From NCBI GenBank assembly GCA_963736175.1, contig CAVTNU010000023.1:58907-122906 (forward strand): 64,000 nucleotides of DNA. The letters are read 5' to 3'. The notes under the pieces were generated by a model, which saw only the letters and a list, made by a program, of their open reading frames with translations, searched no databases and was not told where the DNA came from. A program made the translations under genes and the position numbers. Source of the stretch: Rhodoblastus sp963736175 (lineage in GTDB: Bacteria; Pseudomonadota; Alphaproteobacteria; Rhizobiales; Beijerinckiaceae). Shown here in pieces: positions 1 to 11,612 of the stretch (its first letter is position 1; each line of letters opens with the position of its first letter).

Positions 1-1020
1 GAAGCTAGCGCCGGCGAAAAGGGCGGCGTGCGCCTCGCCAAGTCGGTCGCGGAAGTCAAGGAATTCGCCAGGCAGATGCTCGGCAATACGCTGGTGACTG
101 TCCAGACCGGCCCGGCCGGCAAGCAGGTCAACCGCCTCTATATCGAAGACGGTTCCGATATCGAGAAGGAATTCTACCTTTCCGCGCTCGTCGATCGCGC
201 CACTTCGCGCGTGTCGTTCGTCGTCTCGACGGAAGGCGGCATGGACATCGAGCAGGTCGCCCACGCGACGCCTGAAAAGATCATCACTTTCTCCGTCGAC
301 CCCGCGACCGGCGTCATGCCGCACCACGGCCGCACCGTCGCCAAGGCGCTCGGCCTGACCGGCGATCTGGCCAAACAGGCCGGCGCTCTGGTGACCAAAC
401 TCTACACGGCCTTTGTCGCCAAGGACATGGCGATGCTGGAGATTAATCCGCTGATCGTCACCAAGCAAGGCGAGCTGAAATGCCTCGACGCCAAGGTGTC
501 GTTTGACGACAACGCGCTTTACCGTCACCCGGACGTCCTCGCCCTGCGCGACGAGACGGAGGAAGACGCCAAGGAAATCGAGGCGTCGAAACACGATCTG
601 TCCTACATCACGCTCGACGGCGCCATCGGCTGCATGGTCAACGGCGCGGGCCTGGCCATGGCGACGATGGACATCATCAAGCTTTACGGCATGGAGCCGG
701 CGAACTTTCTCGACGTCGGCGGCGGCGCGACGAAGGAAAAGGTGACGGCGGCGTTCAAGATCATCACCGCCGATCCGAACGTCAAAGGCATTCTGGTCAA
801 TATTTTCGGCGGCATCATGCGTTGCGACGTCATCGCCGAAGGCGTCATCGCCGCGGTCAAGGACGTCGGTCTGCAGGTTCCGCTGGTCGTGCGCCTTGAA
901 GGCACCAACGTCGATCTCGGCAAGAAAATCATTCGTGAATCGGGTCTCAACGTCATTCCGGCGGACGATCTGGACGATGCGGCGCAGAAAATCGTCAAGG
1001 CTGTGAAGGAGGCCGCGTAA
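1..1020 (+). CDS. sucC: Succinyl-CoA synthetase (ADP-forming) beta subunit, 5' end missing
   Basis: SucC joins SucD to convert succinyl-CoA, ADP (or GDP) and phosphate to succinate, ATP and CoA in the TCA cycle in the cytoplasm. The reading frame is open from base 1, so the gene enters from the left edge. About 339 residues are visible against roughly 390-400 in the family, so some 55-60 N-terminal residues, including part of the ATP-grasp fold, lie outside. An internal GTG at position 28 is not the true start. The C-terminal ligase_CoA domain is clear, with the glycine-rich DVGGGATKEKV stretch and NIFGGIMRCD. The stop codon overlaps the sucD start by one base, which indicates translational coupling. 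Confidence 0.96.
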   Translation, partial: EASAGEKGGVRLAKSVAEVKEFARQMLGNTLVTVQTGPAGKQVNRLYIEDGSDIEKEFYLSALVDRATSRVSFVVSTEGGMDIEQVAHATPEKIITFSVDPATGVMPHHGRTVAKALGLTGDLAKQAGALVTKLYTAFVAKDMAMLEINPLIVTKQGELKCLDAKVSFDDNALYRHPDVLALRDETEEDAKEIEASKHDLSYITLDGAIGCMVNGAGLAMATMDIIKLYGMEPANFLDVGGGATKEKVTAAFKIITADPNVKGILVNIFGGIMRCDVIAEGVIAAVKDVGLQVPLVVRLEGTNVDLGKKIIRESGLNVIPADDLDDAAQKIVKAVKEAA

Positions 1021-1907
1021 TGTCCATCCTGATCGACAAGAACACCAGAATCATCACCCAGGGCTTTACCGGCAAGAACGGCACTTTCCATTCCGAACAG
1101 GCGCTCGCCTATTTCGGCACGAAGGTCGTCGGCGGCACCTCGCCCGGCAAGGGCGGCGCGACCCATATCGGTCTGCCGGTGTTCGATACGGTCGGTGAAG
1201 CCAAGGCCGCCACCGGCGCCGACGCTTCGGTGATCTATGTGCCGCCGCCCGGCGCGGCGGACGCGATCTGCGAAGCCATCCAGGCGGAAATCCCACTCAT
1301 CGTCTGCATCACCGAAGGCATTCCGGTGGAGGACATGATCAAGGTCAAGCGCGCGCTGTCCGGTTCGAAGTCGCGGTTGATCGGTCCCAATTGCCCCGGC
1401 GTGATGACCGCGGGCGAATGCAAGATCGGCATCATGCCCGGCAATATTTTCAAGGCCGGCAATGTCGGCATTGTCTCGCGCTCCGGCACACTGACCTATG
1501 AGGCGGTGTTTCAGACCACGCAGGTCGGTCTCGGGCAGACGACCGCCGTCGGCATCGGCGGCGATCCGGTCAAGGGCACCGAATTCATCGACATGCTGGA
1601 AATGTTCCTGGCCGACGACAAAACCCATTCGATCATCATGATCGGCGAAATCGGCGGCTCGGCGGAAGAAGACGCGGCGCAGTTCATCGCCGACGAGGCC
1701 AAGCGCGGCCGCAAGAAGCCGATGGTCGGCTTCATCGCCGGCCGCACGGCGCCTCCCGGACGACGCATGGGCCACGCCGGCGCGATCATCTCCGGCGGCA
1801 AGGGCGGCGCCGAAGACAAGATCGCGGCGATGGAGGCTGCGGGCATCCGCGTTTCGCCTTCGCCGGCGCGTCTGGGCAGCACGCTGGTCGAGTTGCTGCG
1901 GGGCTGA
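1020..1907 (+). CDS. sucD: Succinyl-CoA synthetase alpha subunit
   Basis: SucD is the CoA-binding and phosphohistidine subunit of succinyl-CoA synthetase. At 295 residues it is full length for the family. The N-terminal Rossmann CoA-binding domain has GFTGKNGTFHSEQAL at 15-29. The phosphorylated histidine is H252 in GRRMGHAGAIISGGKGG. IGPNCPG (121-127) is the usual CoA-domain signature. The ATG shares its A with the sucC stop (TAATG). It is followed by a 145-bp gap with a strong hairpin before sucA, which is part of the same TCA cluster. Confidence 0.98.
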   Translation: MSILIDKNTRIITQGFTGKNGTFHSEQALAYFGTKVVGGTSPGKGGATHIGLPVFDTVGEAKAATGADASVIYVPPPGAADAICEAIQAEIPLIVCITEGIPVEDMIKVKRALSGSKSRLIGPNCPGVMTAGECKIGIMPGNIFKAGNVGIVSRSGTLTYEAVFQTTQVGLGQTTAVGIGGDPVKGTEFIDMLEMFLADDKTHSIIMIGEIGGSAEEDAAQFIADEAKRGRKKPMVGFIAGRTAPPGRRMGHAGAIISGGKGGAEDKIAAMEAAGIRVSPSPARLGSTLVELLRG

Positions 1908-1925
1908 ACGGCCCATTGCAATCGC

Positions 1926-1953
1926 GCGGCGCGGGTTTGTTTTTCCGCGCCGC
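1926..1953 (+). other. Hairpin in the sucD-sucA intergenic region
   Basis: A perfect 9-bp inverted repeat (GCGGCGCGG at 1926-1934, CCGCGCCGC at 1945-1953) encloses a T-rich 10-base loop. No U-tract follows, so a classical intrinsic terminator is doubtful. It could be an mRNA processing or stability element that sets the ratio between the sucCD and sucAB parts of the transcript. The structure is seen directly; the role is inference. Confidence 0.45.
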
Positions 1954-2052
1954 CCCAATGCGCGCAAATTTGCGTGCGACGAAATGGCGGGGGTCCGCCA
2001 ATTCACGCATCGTTCCGCTTGAGCGGGCGAAGCGCGGCCAAAGGATCGAGCT

Positions 2053-5067
<3,015 letters not shown>

Positions 5068-5162
5068 TCGCCCGCGCTTCACAAACGCGGGGCTCCGGTC
5101 CGCCGGCGCTCCGATCCAAATCTCAACTCTCTTGAGCCGCAACAGCGGCGGATGTGATCAAA

Positions 5163-6380
5163 ATGGCCACTGAAATCCGCGTTCCCACCCTCGGCGAATC
5201 CGTTTCCGAAGCCACCATCGGCCGCTGGTTCAAGAAAGCCGGCGAAATGGTCAAAGCCGACGAACCGCTTGTCGAACTCGAAACCGACAAGGTGACGCTC
5301 GAAGTCAACGCCCCCGCGTCCGGCGTGCTGGCGGAGATCTTGGCCAAGGACGGCGACACCGTCGCGCCGGGCGGCTTGCTCGGTCAGATCGCCGAAGGCG
5401 CCGGCGGCGCCGTTGTTTCCGCCGCCCCGGCGGCCAAGCCCGCCGCCGCGGCGCTCGCTCCCGCTCCGGCGGCCGGCGGCGCGACGCCGCCGTCGCCGGC
5501 CGCCGCCAAAAACGCCGCCGATCTCGGCGTCGACGTCAACGCCGTCGCCGGCTCGGGCAAACGCGGCCAGGTGCTCAAGGGCGATGTGTTGGCTTACGCC
5601 GGCGCCGCCCAAACCTTGCCGCCAGCCGTCGCCGCGCCGGCGCCCATGGCGGCGCGCGCGCCTTCGCCCGCCGCCAACTCGGCGCGCGAAGAACGCGTCA
5701 AGATGACCAAGCTGCGTCAGACCATCGCGCGCCGGCTTAAAGACGCGCAGAACGTCGCCGCCATGCTGACGACCTTCAACGAGGTCGACATGGGCCCGTT
5801 GATGGCGCTGCGCGGCCAGTACAAGGACCTGTTCGAGAAGAAGCACGGCGTTAAGCTCGGCTTCATGGGCTTTTTCGTCAAGGCGTGCACGCACGCTCTG
5901 AAGGAAGTTCCGGCGGTCAACGCCGAAATCGACGGCACGGATATCATCTACAAAAACTTCTGCCATGTTGCAGTCGCCGTCGGCACGGACAAGGGCCTTG
6001 TCGTGCCGGTGGTGCGCGACGCCGACCAGCTCTCCATCGCCGGCGTCGAAAAGGCTATCGCCAGCCTCGGCAAACGCGCCCGCGAAGGCCAGCTCAAGAT
6101 CGACGAAATGCAGGGCGGCACCTTCACCATTTCCAACGGCGGGGTTTACGGATCGCTGATGTCGACGCCGATCCTCAACGCGCCGCAATCGGGCATTCTG
6201 GGCATGCACAAGATCCAGGACCGGCCGATGGCGGTCGGCGGCAAGATCGAAATCCGGCCGATGATGTATCTGGCGCTGTCCTACGATCACCGCATCGTCG
6301 ACGGCAAGGAAGCCGTGACCTTCCTTGTTCGCGTCAAGGAGGCGCTGGAGGATCCGGCGCGTCTCGTCCTCGATCTGTGA
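5163..6380 (+). CDS. sucB: Dihydrolipoamide succinyltransferase (E2 of 2-oxoglutarate dehydrogenase)
   Basis: E2 core of the 2-oxoglutarate dehydrogenase complex: it carries the succinyl group on lipoate and passes it to CoA. The start is taken at ATG 5163 (MATEIRVPTLGES), the usual N-terminus. An in-frame GTG nine bases upstream would only add MIK. The product is 405 residues. Lipoyl domain 1-77 has lipoyl-lysine K43 in ELETDKVTL. An Ala/Pro-rich linker follows, then an E3-binding domain near 115-150 (NAADLGVDV). The catalytic domain ends with SYDHRIVDG, giving catalytic H376 and D380. A strong terminator-like hairpin separates it from lpd. Confidence 0.98.
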   Translation: MATEIRVPTLGESVSEATIGRWFKKAGEMVKADEPLVELETDKVTLEVNAPASGVLAEILAKDGDTVAPGGLLGQIAEGAGGAVVSAAPAAKPAAAALAPAPAAGGATPPSPAAAKNAADLGVDVNAVAGSGKRGQVLKGDVLAYAGAAQTLPPAVAAPAPMAARAPSPAANSAREERVKMTKLRQTIARRLKDAQNVAAMLTTFNEVDMGPLMALRGQYKDLFEKKHGVKLGFMGFFVKACTHALKEVPAVNAEIDGTDIIYKNFCHVAVAVGTDKGLVVPVVRDADQLSIAGVEKAIASLGKRAREGQLKIDEMQGGTFTISNGGVYGSLMSTPILNAPQSGILGMHKIQDRPMAVGGKIEIRPMMYLALSYDHRIVDGKEAVTFLVRVKEALEDPARLVLDL

Positions 6381-6392
6381 TCTGAACGCGCT

Positions 6393-6425
6393 CCATGCCC
6401 GGCCCGTCCGGGCATGGCTGTTTTT
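6393..6425 (+). terminator. Intrinsic terminator/attenuator between sucB and lpd
   Basis: A perfect 10-bp stem (CCATGCCCGG at 6393-6402, CCGGGCATGG at 6408-6417) with a 5-base loop is followed by CTGTTTTT. It has the form of a rho-independent terminator and lies just 15 bases before the lpd start, with the lpd Shine-Dalgarno immediately after the T-run. It probably lets only part of the suc transcript continue into lpd. Confidence 0.75.
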
Positions 6426-6439
6426 CTGCGGAGATTTTT

Positions 6440-7837
6440 ATGTCCTACGATCTTATCGTCATCGGCACCGGCCCCGGCGGTTATGTTTGCGCCATCAGGG
6501 CCGCGCAGCTTGGCTTGAAAACCGCCGTGGTGGAAAAGCGCAAGACGCATGGCGGAACCTGCCTCAACATCGGCTGCATCCCCTCCAAAGCCTTGTTGCA
6601 CGCTTCGGAAGTGTTCGAGGAGGTGAATCACGGCCTCGGTTCGCTTGGCGTCGTCGTCGAAAAGCCCAAGCTCGATCTCGCCGCCTTGATGAAGCACAAG
6701 GACGATACGGTCGGCGCCAATGTGCAGGGCGTCGGCTTTCTGTTGAAGAAGAACAAAGTCGACGCCTTTTTTGGAACCGGTTCGATTCCCGCCGCCGGCA
6801 AGGTCGAAGTGACCGCCGATGACGGCTCCAAACAGATTCTCGAAACGAAGGCGATCGTCATCGCCACCGGCTCGGACGTGGCGCAATTGCCCGGCGTGAC
6901 GATTGACGAGAAGATCGTCGTCTCCTCGACGGGCGCGCTCTCGCTGGAAAAGGTTCCCGGCAAGCTGATCGTCGTCGGCGCCGGCGTGATCGGCCTGGAG
7001 CTTGGCTCGGTCTGGCGGCGTCTTGGCGCGGACGTCACGGTGGTCGAATATCTCGACCGCATTCTGCCGGGTCTCGATTTCGAGACGGTTCGCCAATTTC
7101 AGCGCCTGTCGGAAAAGCAAGGCGTCAAATTCCATCTCGGCGCCAAGGTGACCAAGGTCGAAACGAACGACACCGCGGCGAAAGTGACGATCGAACCGGC
7201 CGCGGGCGGCGACGCGCAAACGCTGGACGCGGATGTCGTTCTCGTCGCCATCGGCCGTCGGCCCTACACGGACGGGCTGGGCCTTGAGGCGCTCGGCGTC
7301 GCGATGGAGCGCGGTCAGGTCGTCATCGACGATCGTTTCGCCACCAATGTCGCCGGCGTATACGCCATCGGCGACGTCGTGCGCGGGCCGATGCTGGCGC
7401 ACAAGGCCGAAGACGAGGGCGTCGCCGTCGCCGAAATCCTCGCCGGTCAACATGGCCATGTGAATTACGACGTCATTCCGGGCGTCGTTTACACGTCGCC
7501 GGAAATCGCTTGCGTCGGCGCCACGGAGGAAGACCTCAAGGCCAAGGGAATCGCTTACAAGAGCGGCAAGTTCCCCTTCACCGCCAACGGTCGCGCGCGC
7601 GCCGCCCAGCATACCGACGGTTTCGTCAAGGTGCTGGCCGATGCGGCCACCGATCGCGTGCTCGGCGCGCATATCCTGGGCTTTGGCGCCGGCGAAATGA
7701 TCGCGGAAATCGCGGTTCTGATGGAGTTCGCCGGCTCGTCCGAAGACCTCGCCCGCACCTGCCACGCCCATCCGACGATGTCGGAAGCCGTCAAGGAAGC
7801 GGCGATGGGCGTGGAAAAGCGCGCCATCCATATCTGA
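6440..7837 (+). CDS. lpdA: Dihydrolipoyl dehydrogenase (E3)
   Basis: FAD-dependent E3 that reoxidises dihydrolipoamide with NAD+ for the 2-oxoglutarate dehydrogenase complex. The start is ATG 6440 (MSYDLIVIGTGPGG), with GCGGAGA just upstream. An upstream in-frame extension to 6395 would run through the terminator hairpin and is rejected. The product is 465 residues. The FAD dinucleotide fold is at 6-14 (VIGTGPGGY). The redox disulfide is C41/C46 in GGTCLNIGCIPSK. The NAD fold is VVGAGVIGLE. The C-terminal HAHPTMSE carries the active-site His-Glu pair. The suc cluster location ties it to that complex rather than to pyruvate dehydrogenase. Confidence 0.97.
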   Translation: MSYDLIVIGTGPGGYVCAIRAAQLGLKTAVVEKRKTHGGTCLNIGCIPSKALLHASEVFEEVNHGLGSLGVVVEKPKLDLAALMKHKDDTVGANVQGVGFLLKKNKVDAFFGTGSIPAAGKVEVTADDGSKQILETKAIVIATGSDVAQLPGVTIDEKIVVSSTGALSLEKVPGKLIVVGAGVIGLELGSVWRRLGADVTVVEYLDRILPGLDFETVRQFQRLSEKQGVKFHLGAKVTKVETNDTAAKVTIEPAAGGDAQTLDADVVLVAIGRRPYTDGLGLEALGVAMERGQVVIDDRFATNVAGVYAIGDVVRGPMLAHKAEDEGVAVAEILAGQHGHVNYDVIPGVVYTSPEIACVGATEEDLKAKGIAYKSGKFPFTANGRARAAQHTDGFVKVLADAATDRVLGAHILGFGAGEMIAEIAVLMEFAGSSEDLARTCHAHPTMSEAVKEAAMGVEKRAIHI

Positions 7838-7949
7838 CGAACCGACCATGGCGAAGGCGCGGTCCGGCGCGCGCTGATTTTCCTCGCCTTGCCGCTCGCT
7901 CTCGATAAAATCCCAGAAGCCCGCTTCGGCGCGGCTTTTGGGAGTCGAT

Positions 7950-9743
7950 ATGAGCGGAATGGACGAGAGGCCGCGCGCCGGTTTCGTCGCGCGCGCCTTG
8001 CAGCATGGTTTCTGGCGGTTTCGCGCCGTCGCCCGTTCCAGCGAGCCTGTTCTGGCGTTTGTGGCGGCCTGCGTCGGCGCCGCCGCCGCGCTCGGCGTCG
8101 CGGCCATGACCCAGGTCGCCACGCTCGCGCACCGCTGGATCTATCATTTGCCGTTCGACGTGCGGCTCAGCGCTTCGGACGTCGTGTCGCCAACAGCCGC
8201 CTTCGGCGCGCTGCTGCTCGGCGGCGTGCTGCTTGGCCTGAGCAATTTCTGGTTGAAACACGCCAGCAACTGGCGCGCGATCGACCCGATCGAGGCCAAC
8301 GCCCTGCTTGGCGGCCGCATGTCGCTGCGTGACAGTCTGATCGTCGCCGCCCAGACCGTCGTCTCCAACGGCGTCGGCGCGTCGGTCGGCTTGGAGGCGG
8401 GCTATGCGCAATGGGGCGCCGGATTGGCGTCCTGGGTCGGCCAACATCTCGGCCTCCGGCGACGCGATCTGCGGCTGCTGGTGGGGGCCGGCGCGGCCGC
8501 GGCGATCGGCGGCGCGTTCGGCGCGCCCTTGACCGGCGCCTTCTACGCGTTCGAACTCATCGTTGGCTCCTATTCGATCGCCGCCGCGGGGCCGATCTTC
8601 GCCGCGGCGATCGCCGGGGCCGGCGTCTCGCGGCTCCTGACCGGCGCGCCTTATCAGATCGAGATGCCGATGATCGCGTCCTTGCGGTTGGAGGATTATC
8701 CGGCGCTGATGCTGCTCGCCGCCATCGCCTGTCTGTTCGGCGTCGCCGCGATGCGCCTCGCCGGCTCGATCGAAAAGCTTTTCCAGCAATCGCCATTCCC
8801 GGTCTGGTCGCGCCCGGCCATTGGCGGCTTGCTGCTGGCGCCGCTGGCGCTTTATACGCCGCAGATGCTCGGCGCCGGCCACGGCGCTCTGTCGCTCGAC
8901 ATCGGCGCGCAGATGACGATGCTGGGCGCCGCGACCTTATTGGCGGTCAAACTGATCGCCTGCCTCATCTCGCTCGGCAGCGGTTTTCGCGGCGGCTTGT
9001 TTTTCGCCTCGCTGTTCATGGGCGTGCTGCTCGGCAAAATCTATGCGATGGGATTGATCGCCTTCGCGCCGAGCTTCGCGACGGATACCGGCATCTGCAT
9101 TCTCGGCGGCATGGCGACGCTCAGCGCGGTGATCGTCGGAGGCCCCTTGACGATGTCTTTTCTGGTTCTTGAGGGCACGGGCAATTTTTCGGTGACCGCC
9201 GGCGTGTTGACCGCCTCGATCGCCGCCAGCCTCGTCGTGCGGGCCAGCTTCGGCTTTTCGTTCTCCACCTGGCGACTGCATTTGCGCGGCGAAAACATCC
9301 GAAGCGCCAACGACATCAGCTGGTCGCGCGCGCTGACCGTGGGACGGCTGATGACACGCGATCCGCCGTCGTTTCCGGCGTCTTTGACCTTGGCGGAGAT
9401 GTGCGACAAATTTCCGCCCGGCTCGGCGCAGGCCGTGATCGCCATCGACGAGAACGGCCGTTACGCGGGACTCGCAAATTTGAGCGAGGCGCAGATCATG
9501 CGGCGCGACGAGGCCGCGGCCGCGCGTCCGCTTGCGGCTTTCGTCAAATTCAAGAGCGTGGTTCTGCGCGCCGACATGGACGCCAAGACGGCGATGGCGA
9601 TTTTCGACAAGGCGCAAGCCGATCAATTGGCGGTGGTCGATCCGGCGATCGGCGCGGCGATCGGCCTGCTCGGCGAGTCCCATTTGGCGCGTCGGTACGC
9701 CGAGGAACTCGACGCGGCGGCGCGCGACGCTATGGGCGAGTGA
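7950..9743 (+). CDS. ClC-family chloride channel/antiporter with C-terminal CBS domains
   Basis: Inner-membrane ClC-type anion channel or Cl-/H+ exchanger. ATG 7950 has a GGAG six bases upstream; the TTG at 7938 is a weaker option. The 597-residue protein has about ten hydrophobic helices over residues 30-435. The selectivity region near 146-153 reads VGLEAGYA where ClC proteins usually have GREGP-x-x; the gating glutamate E149 is kept but the following GP is not. GGAFGAPLTGAFYAFE is a typical helix-N stretch. The C-terminal 150 residues (LTVGRLMTRDPPSF onward) resemble a paired CBS regulatory module that may sense nucleotides. No transport-related neighbour suggests the ion. Confidence 0.88.
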   Translation: MSGMDERPRAGFVARALQHGFWRFRAVARSSEPVLAFVAACVGAAAALGVAAMTQVATLAHRWIYHLPFDVRLSASDVVSPTAAFGALLLGGVLLGLSNFWLKHASNWRAIDPIEANALLGGRMSLRDSLIVAAQTVVSNGVGASVGLEAGYAQWGAGLASWVGQHLGLRRRDLRLLVGAGAAAAIGGAFGAPLTGAFYAFELIVGSYSIAAAGPIFAAAIAGAGVSRLLTGAPYQIEMPMIASLRLEDYPALMLLAAIACLFGVAAMRLAGSIEKLFQQSPFPVWSRPAIGGLLLAPLALYTPQMLGAGHGALSLDIGAQMTMLGAATLLAVKLIACLISLGSGFRGGLFFASLFMGVLLGKIYAMGLIAFAPSFATDTGICILGGMATLSAVIVGGPLTMSFLVLEGTGNFSVTAGVLTASIAASLVVRASFGFSFSTWRLHLRGENIRSANDISWSRALTVGRLMTRDPPSFPASLTLAEMCDKFPPGSAQAVIAIDENGRYAGLANLSEAQIMRRDEAAAARPLAAFVKFKSVVLRADMDAKTAMAIFDKAQADQLAVVDPAIGAAIGLLGESHLARRYAEELDAAARDAMGE

Positions 9744-9814
9744 TCCCCGCCGTTCCAGGGTTTGCGATCGAGCGGGAGGGCGCGCGGGCGCCCGCCGCGG
9801 ACTTGACCGCGCCG

Positions 9815-9830
9815 AACCGTCGCGACGGTT
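9815..9830. terminator. Palindrome between convergent clc and efp
   Basis: AACCGTCGCGACGGTT is a perfect 16-base palindrome that can fold as a 6-bp stem with a CGCG loop. It lies between the 3' ends of the ClC gene (+) and efp (-), where a bidirectional terminator is expected. No clear T-tract flanks it, so termination is inferred from position and symmetry only. Confidence 0.4.
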
Positions 9831-9844
9831 ATCGGGAAATCGCG

Positions 9845-10414
9845 TCAGTCTTTGGCGCGCTCGACATAGCTGTTGTCGTCGGTCAAAACGACGATGCGCG
9901 TGCCGACGCCGATATGTGGGGGCACCATGACGCGCAGGCCGTTGTTCATTTTCGCCGGCTTGTAGGAGGAGGAAGCCGTCTGGCCTTTGGTCACCGGCTC
10001 GGTGTCGACGACCTCGAGCGTGACGCGCGCCGGCAGCTGGATCGCCACCGCCATGCCGTTGAAGATCGACAGGATGACCTGCATGCCTTCCTGCAGATAG
10101 GCGGCCTGATCGCCCAGAACGGAATCGGGGACGATCACCTGCTCGTAGTTGTCGACGTTCATGAACGTATAGCCGTCGGCGTCGTGATAAAGGTAGGAGT
10201 AATTCATGTCCTCGACGTGGGCGCGCTCCACCTGCTCGGTGGTCTTGTAACGGTCCGTCGTCTTCACGCCGTCCGACAGGCGGCGCATGTCGATTTGCGT
10301 CGTCGGCGTGCCCTTGCCGGGGAAAAAGCTTTCGGCGCTCAACACGACATAAAGCTGGCCGTCGTCGCGCTCCAGAATATTGCCTTTACGAACCGAACTG
10401 GCGATGACTCTCAC
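9845..10414 (-). CDS. efp: Translation elongation factor P
   Basis: EF-P binds between the ribosomal P and E sites and rescues ribosomes stalled on polyproline stretches. The start is set at GTG 10414, giving VRVIASSVRKGN, the usual family N-terminus, with a strong AAGGGGAAG Shine-Dalgarno. A longer frame to 10462 would add 16 atypical residues. The 189-residue product has the KOW-like domain I with FFPGKGTP, whose lysine is the EpmA modification site, followed by two OB-fold domains ending in GTRIVVLTDDNSYVERAKD. It is transcribed away from epmA-epmB across a roughly 150-bp shared upstream region, so factor and modifiers are physically linked. Confidence 0.97.
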   Translation of the reverse strand: MRVIASSVRKGNILERDDGQLYVVLSAESFFPGKGTPTTQIDMRRLSDGVKTTDRYKTTEQVERAHVEDMNYSYLYHDADGYTFMNVDNYEQVIVPDSVLGDQAAYLQEGMQVILSIFNGMAVAIQLPARVTLEVVDTEPVTKGQTASSSYKPAKMNNGLRVMVPPHIGVGTRIVVLTDDNSYVERAKD

Positions 10415-10565
10415 GTCAAACTTCCCCTTTTGCGACCTGCCCGCGATTGATGCTTCGGGCATGAAGGTCTATGGACCTGATTTCTGGAATTCTGGCTGCG
10501 CACAATACTCATCCAAGGCGGCAACGCCAGCAAATTGTCATGATTTTGAGAGGATCGGGCGTCGA

Positions 10566-11612
10566 ATGGGAAAGGCTCCGCCCTTTTGGGCGCCGGAAAT
10601 CTATCAGGCGCGGCGCCCGCGCTTGCTGCAGCGCGCCAGAATACTCCGCGACCTCCGCGGTTTCTTCGAACAGGAAGGGTTTCTGGAGATCGAAGCGAGC
10701 GCCTTGCAGATTTCGCCCGGCAATGAGGCGCATATCGGCGCTTTCGCAACGGTTCTGCGCGATAACGACGGCCAAGAGCACGAATTCTATCTGCATTCCT
10801 CGCCGGAGTTCGACTGCAAAAAGTTATTGGCGGCGGGCGAAAAGAAAATCTTCTCGCTTGGCCACGCCTTTCGCAATGGCGAGCGCTCCAGTCTGCACCA
10901 TCCCGAATTCACCATGCTCGAATGGTATCGCGCTGACGCGCCCTATACGCGGCTGATCGAGGATTGCGTTCAGATCTTGCGGATCGCCGCGCGCGGCGCC
11001 GAGGCGAAAGTCCTGTCCTGGCGCGGCGTATCTCTCGATCCGTTCGTCGATCCCGAAATTCTCACCGTCGCCGAGGCCTTTTCGCGCTACGCGGGAATCG
11101 ATCTGATGGCGACATGGAACGACAGCGAGCCCGATCGCGACGCGCTTGCCGAAGCGTGCGCGCGCCTGGGCCTGCGCGTCGTCGCCGACGATTCCTGGTC
11201 CGACCTGTTCAGTAAAATTCTGTCCGACCGCGTCGAGCGCCGTCTTGGCCACGGCCGAGCGACGATTTTGATCGATTATCCGGCGAGCGAAGCGGCTTTG
11301 GCGCGACGCAAGGCCGAGGATACGCGCCTCGCCGAGCGCTTCGAGCTTTACGGCTGCGGCGTCGAACTCGCCAACGCCTTTGGCGAATTGACCGATCCGA
11401 TCGAGCAGCGTCGCCGGTTTGAGGCCGACATGGCTGAGCGCGCCCGCATCTACGGCCACGCCTATCCGATCGATGAGGATTTTCTCGCCGCCCTGGCGCA
11501 GATGCCCGCCGCGAGCGGCGTCGCTTTGGGTTTCGATCGCCTCGTCATGCTGGCGTGCGGAGCCGACAAGATCGAGCAGGTGCTTTTCGCGCCGGTGGCG
11601 GATGTTTCATGA
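10566..11612 (+). CDS. epmA: EF-P--(R)-beta-lysine ligase EpmA (PoxA/GenX)
   Basis: EpmA is a truncated class II lysyl-tRNA-synthetase paralogue that attaches (R)-beta-lysine to the conserved EF-P lysine. The start is placed at ATG 10566 (MGKAPPFWAPEIYQARRP). The open frame continues to 10380, but that would overlap efp and add non-conserved sequence. The 348-residue product is close to the usual 325-350. Class II motifs are visible: motif 2-like FRNGERSSLHHPEFTMLEWY and motif 3-like GVALGFDRLVML near the C-terminus. The N-terminal tRNA-binding domain of LysRS is absent, as expected. Its TGA overlaps the epmB ATG by four bases. Confidence 0.95.
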   Translation: MGKAPPFWAPEIYQARRPRLLQRARILRDLRGFFEQEGFLEIEASALQISPGNEAHIGAFATVLRDNDGQEHEFYLHSSPEFDCKKLLAAGEKKIFSLGHAFRNGERSSLHHPEFTMLEWYRADAPYTRLIEDCVQILRIAARGAEAKVLSWRGVSLDPFVDPEILTVAEAFSRYAGIDLMATWNDSEPDRDALAEACARLGLRVVADDSWSDLFSKILSDRVERRLGHGRATILIDYPASEAALARRKAEDTRLAERFELYGCGVELANAFGELTDPIEQRRRFEADMAERARIYGHAYPIDEDFLAALAQMPAASGVALGFDRLVMLACGADKIEQVLFAPVADVS

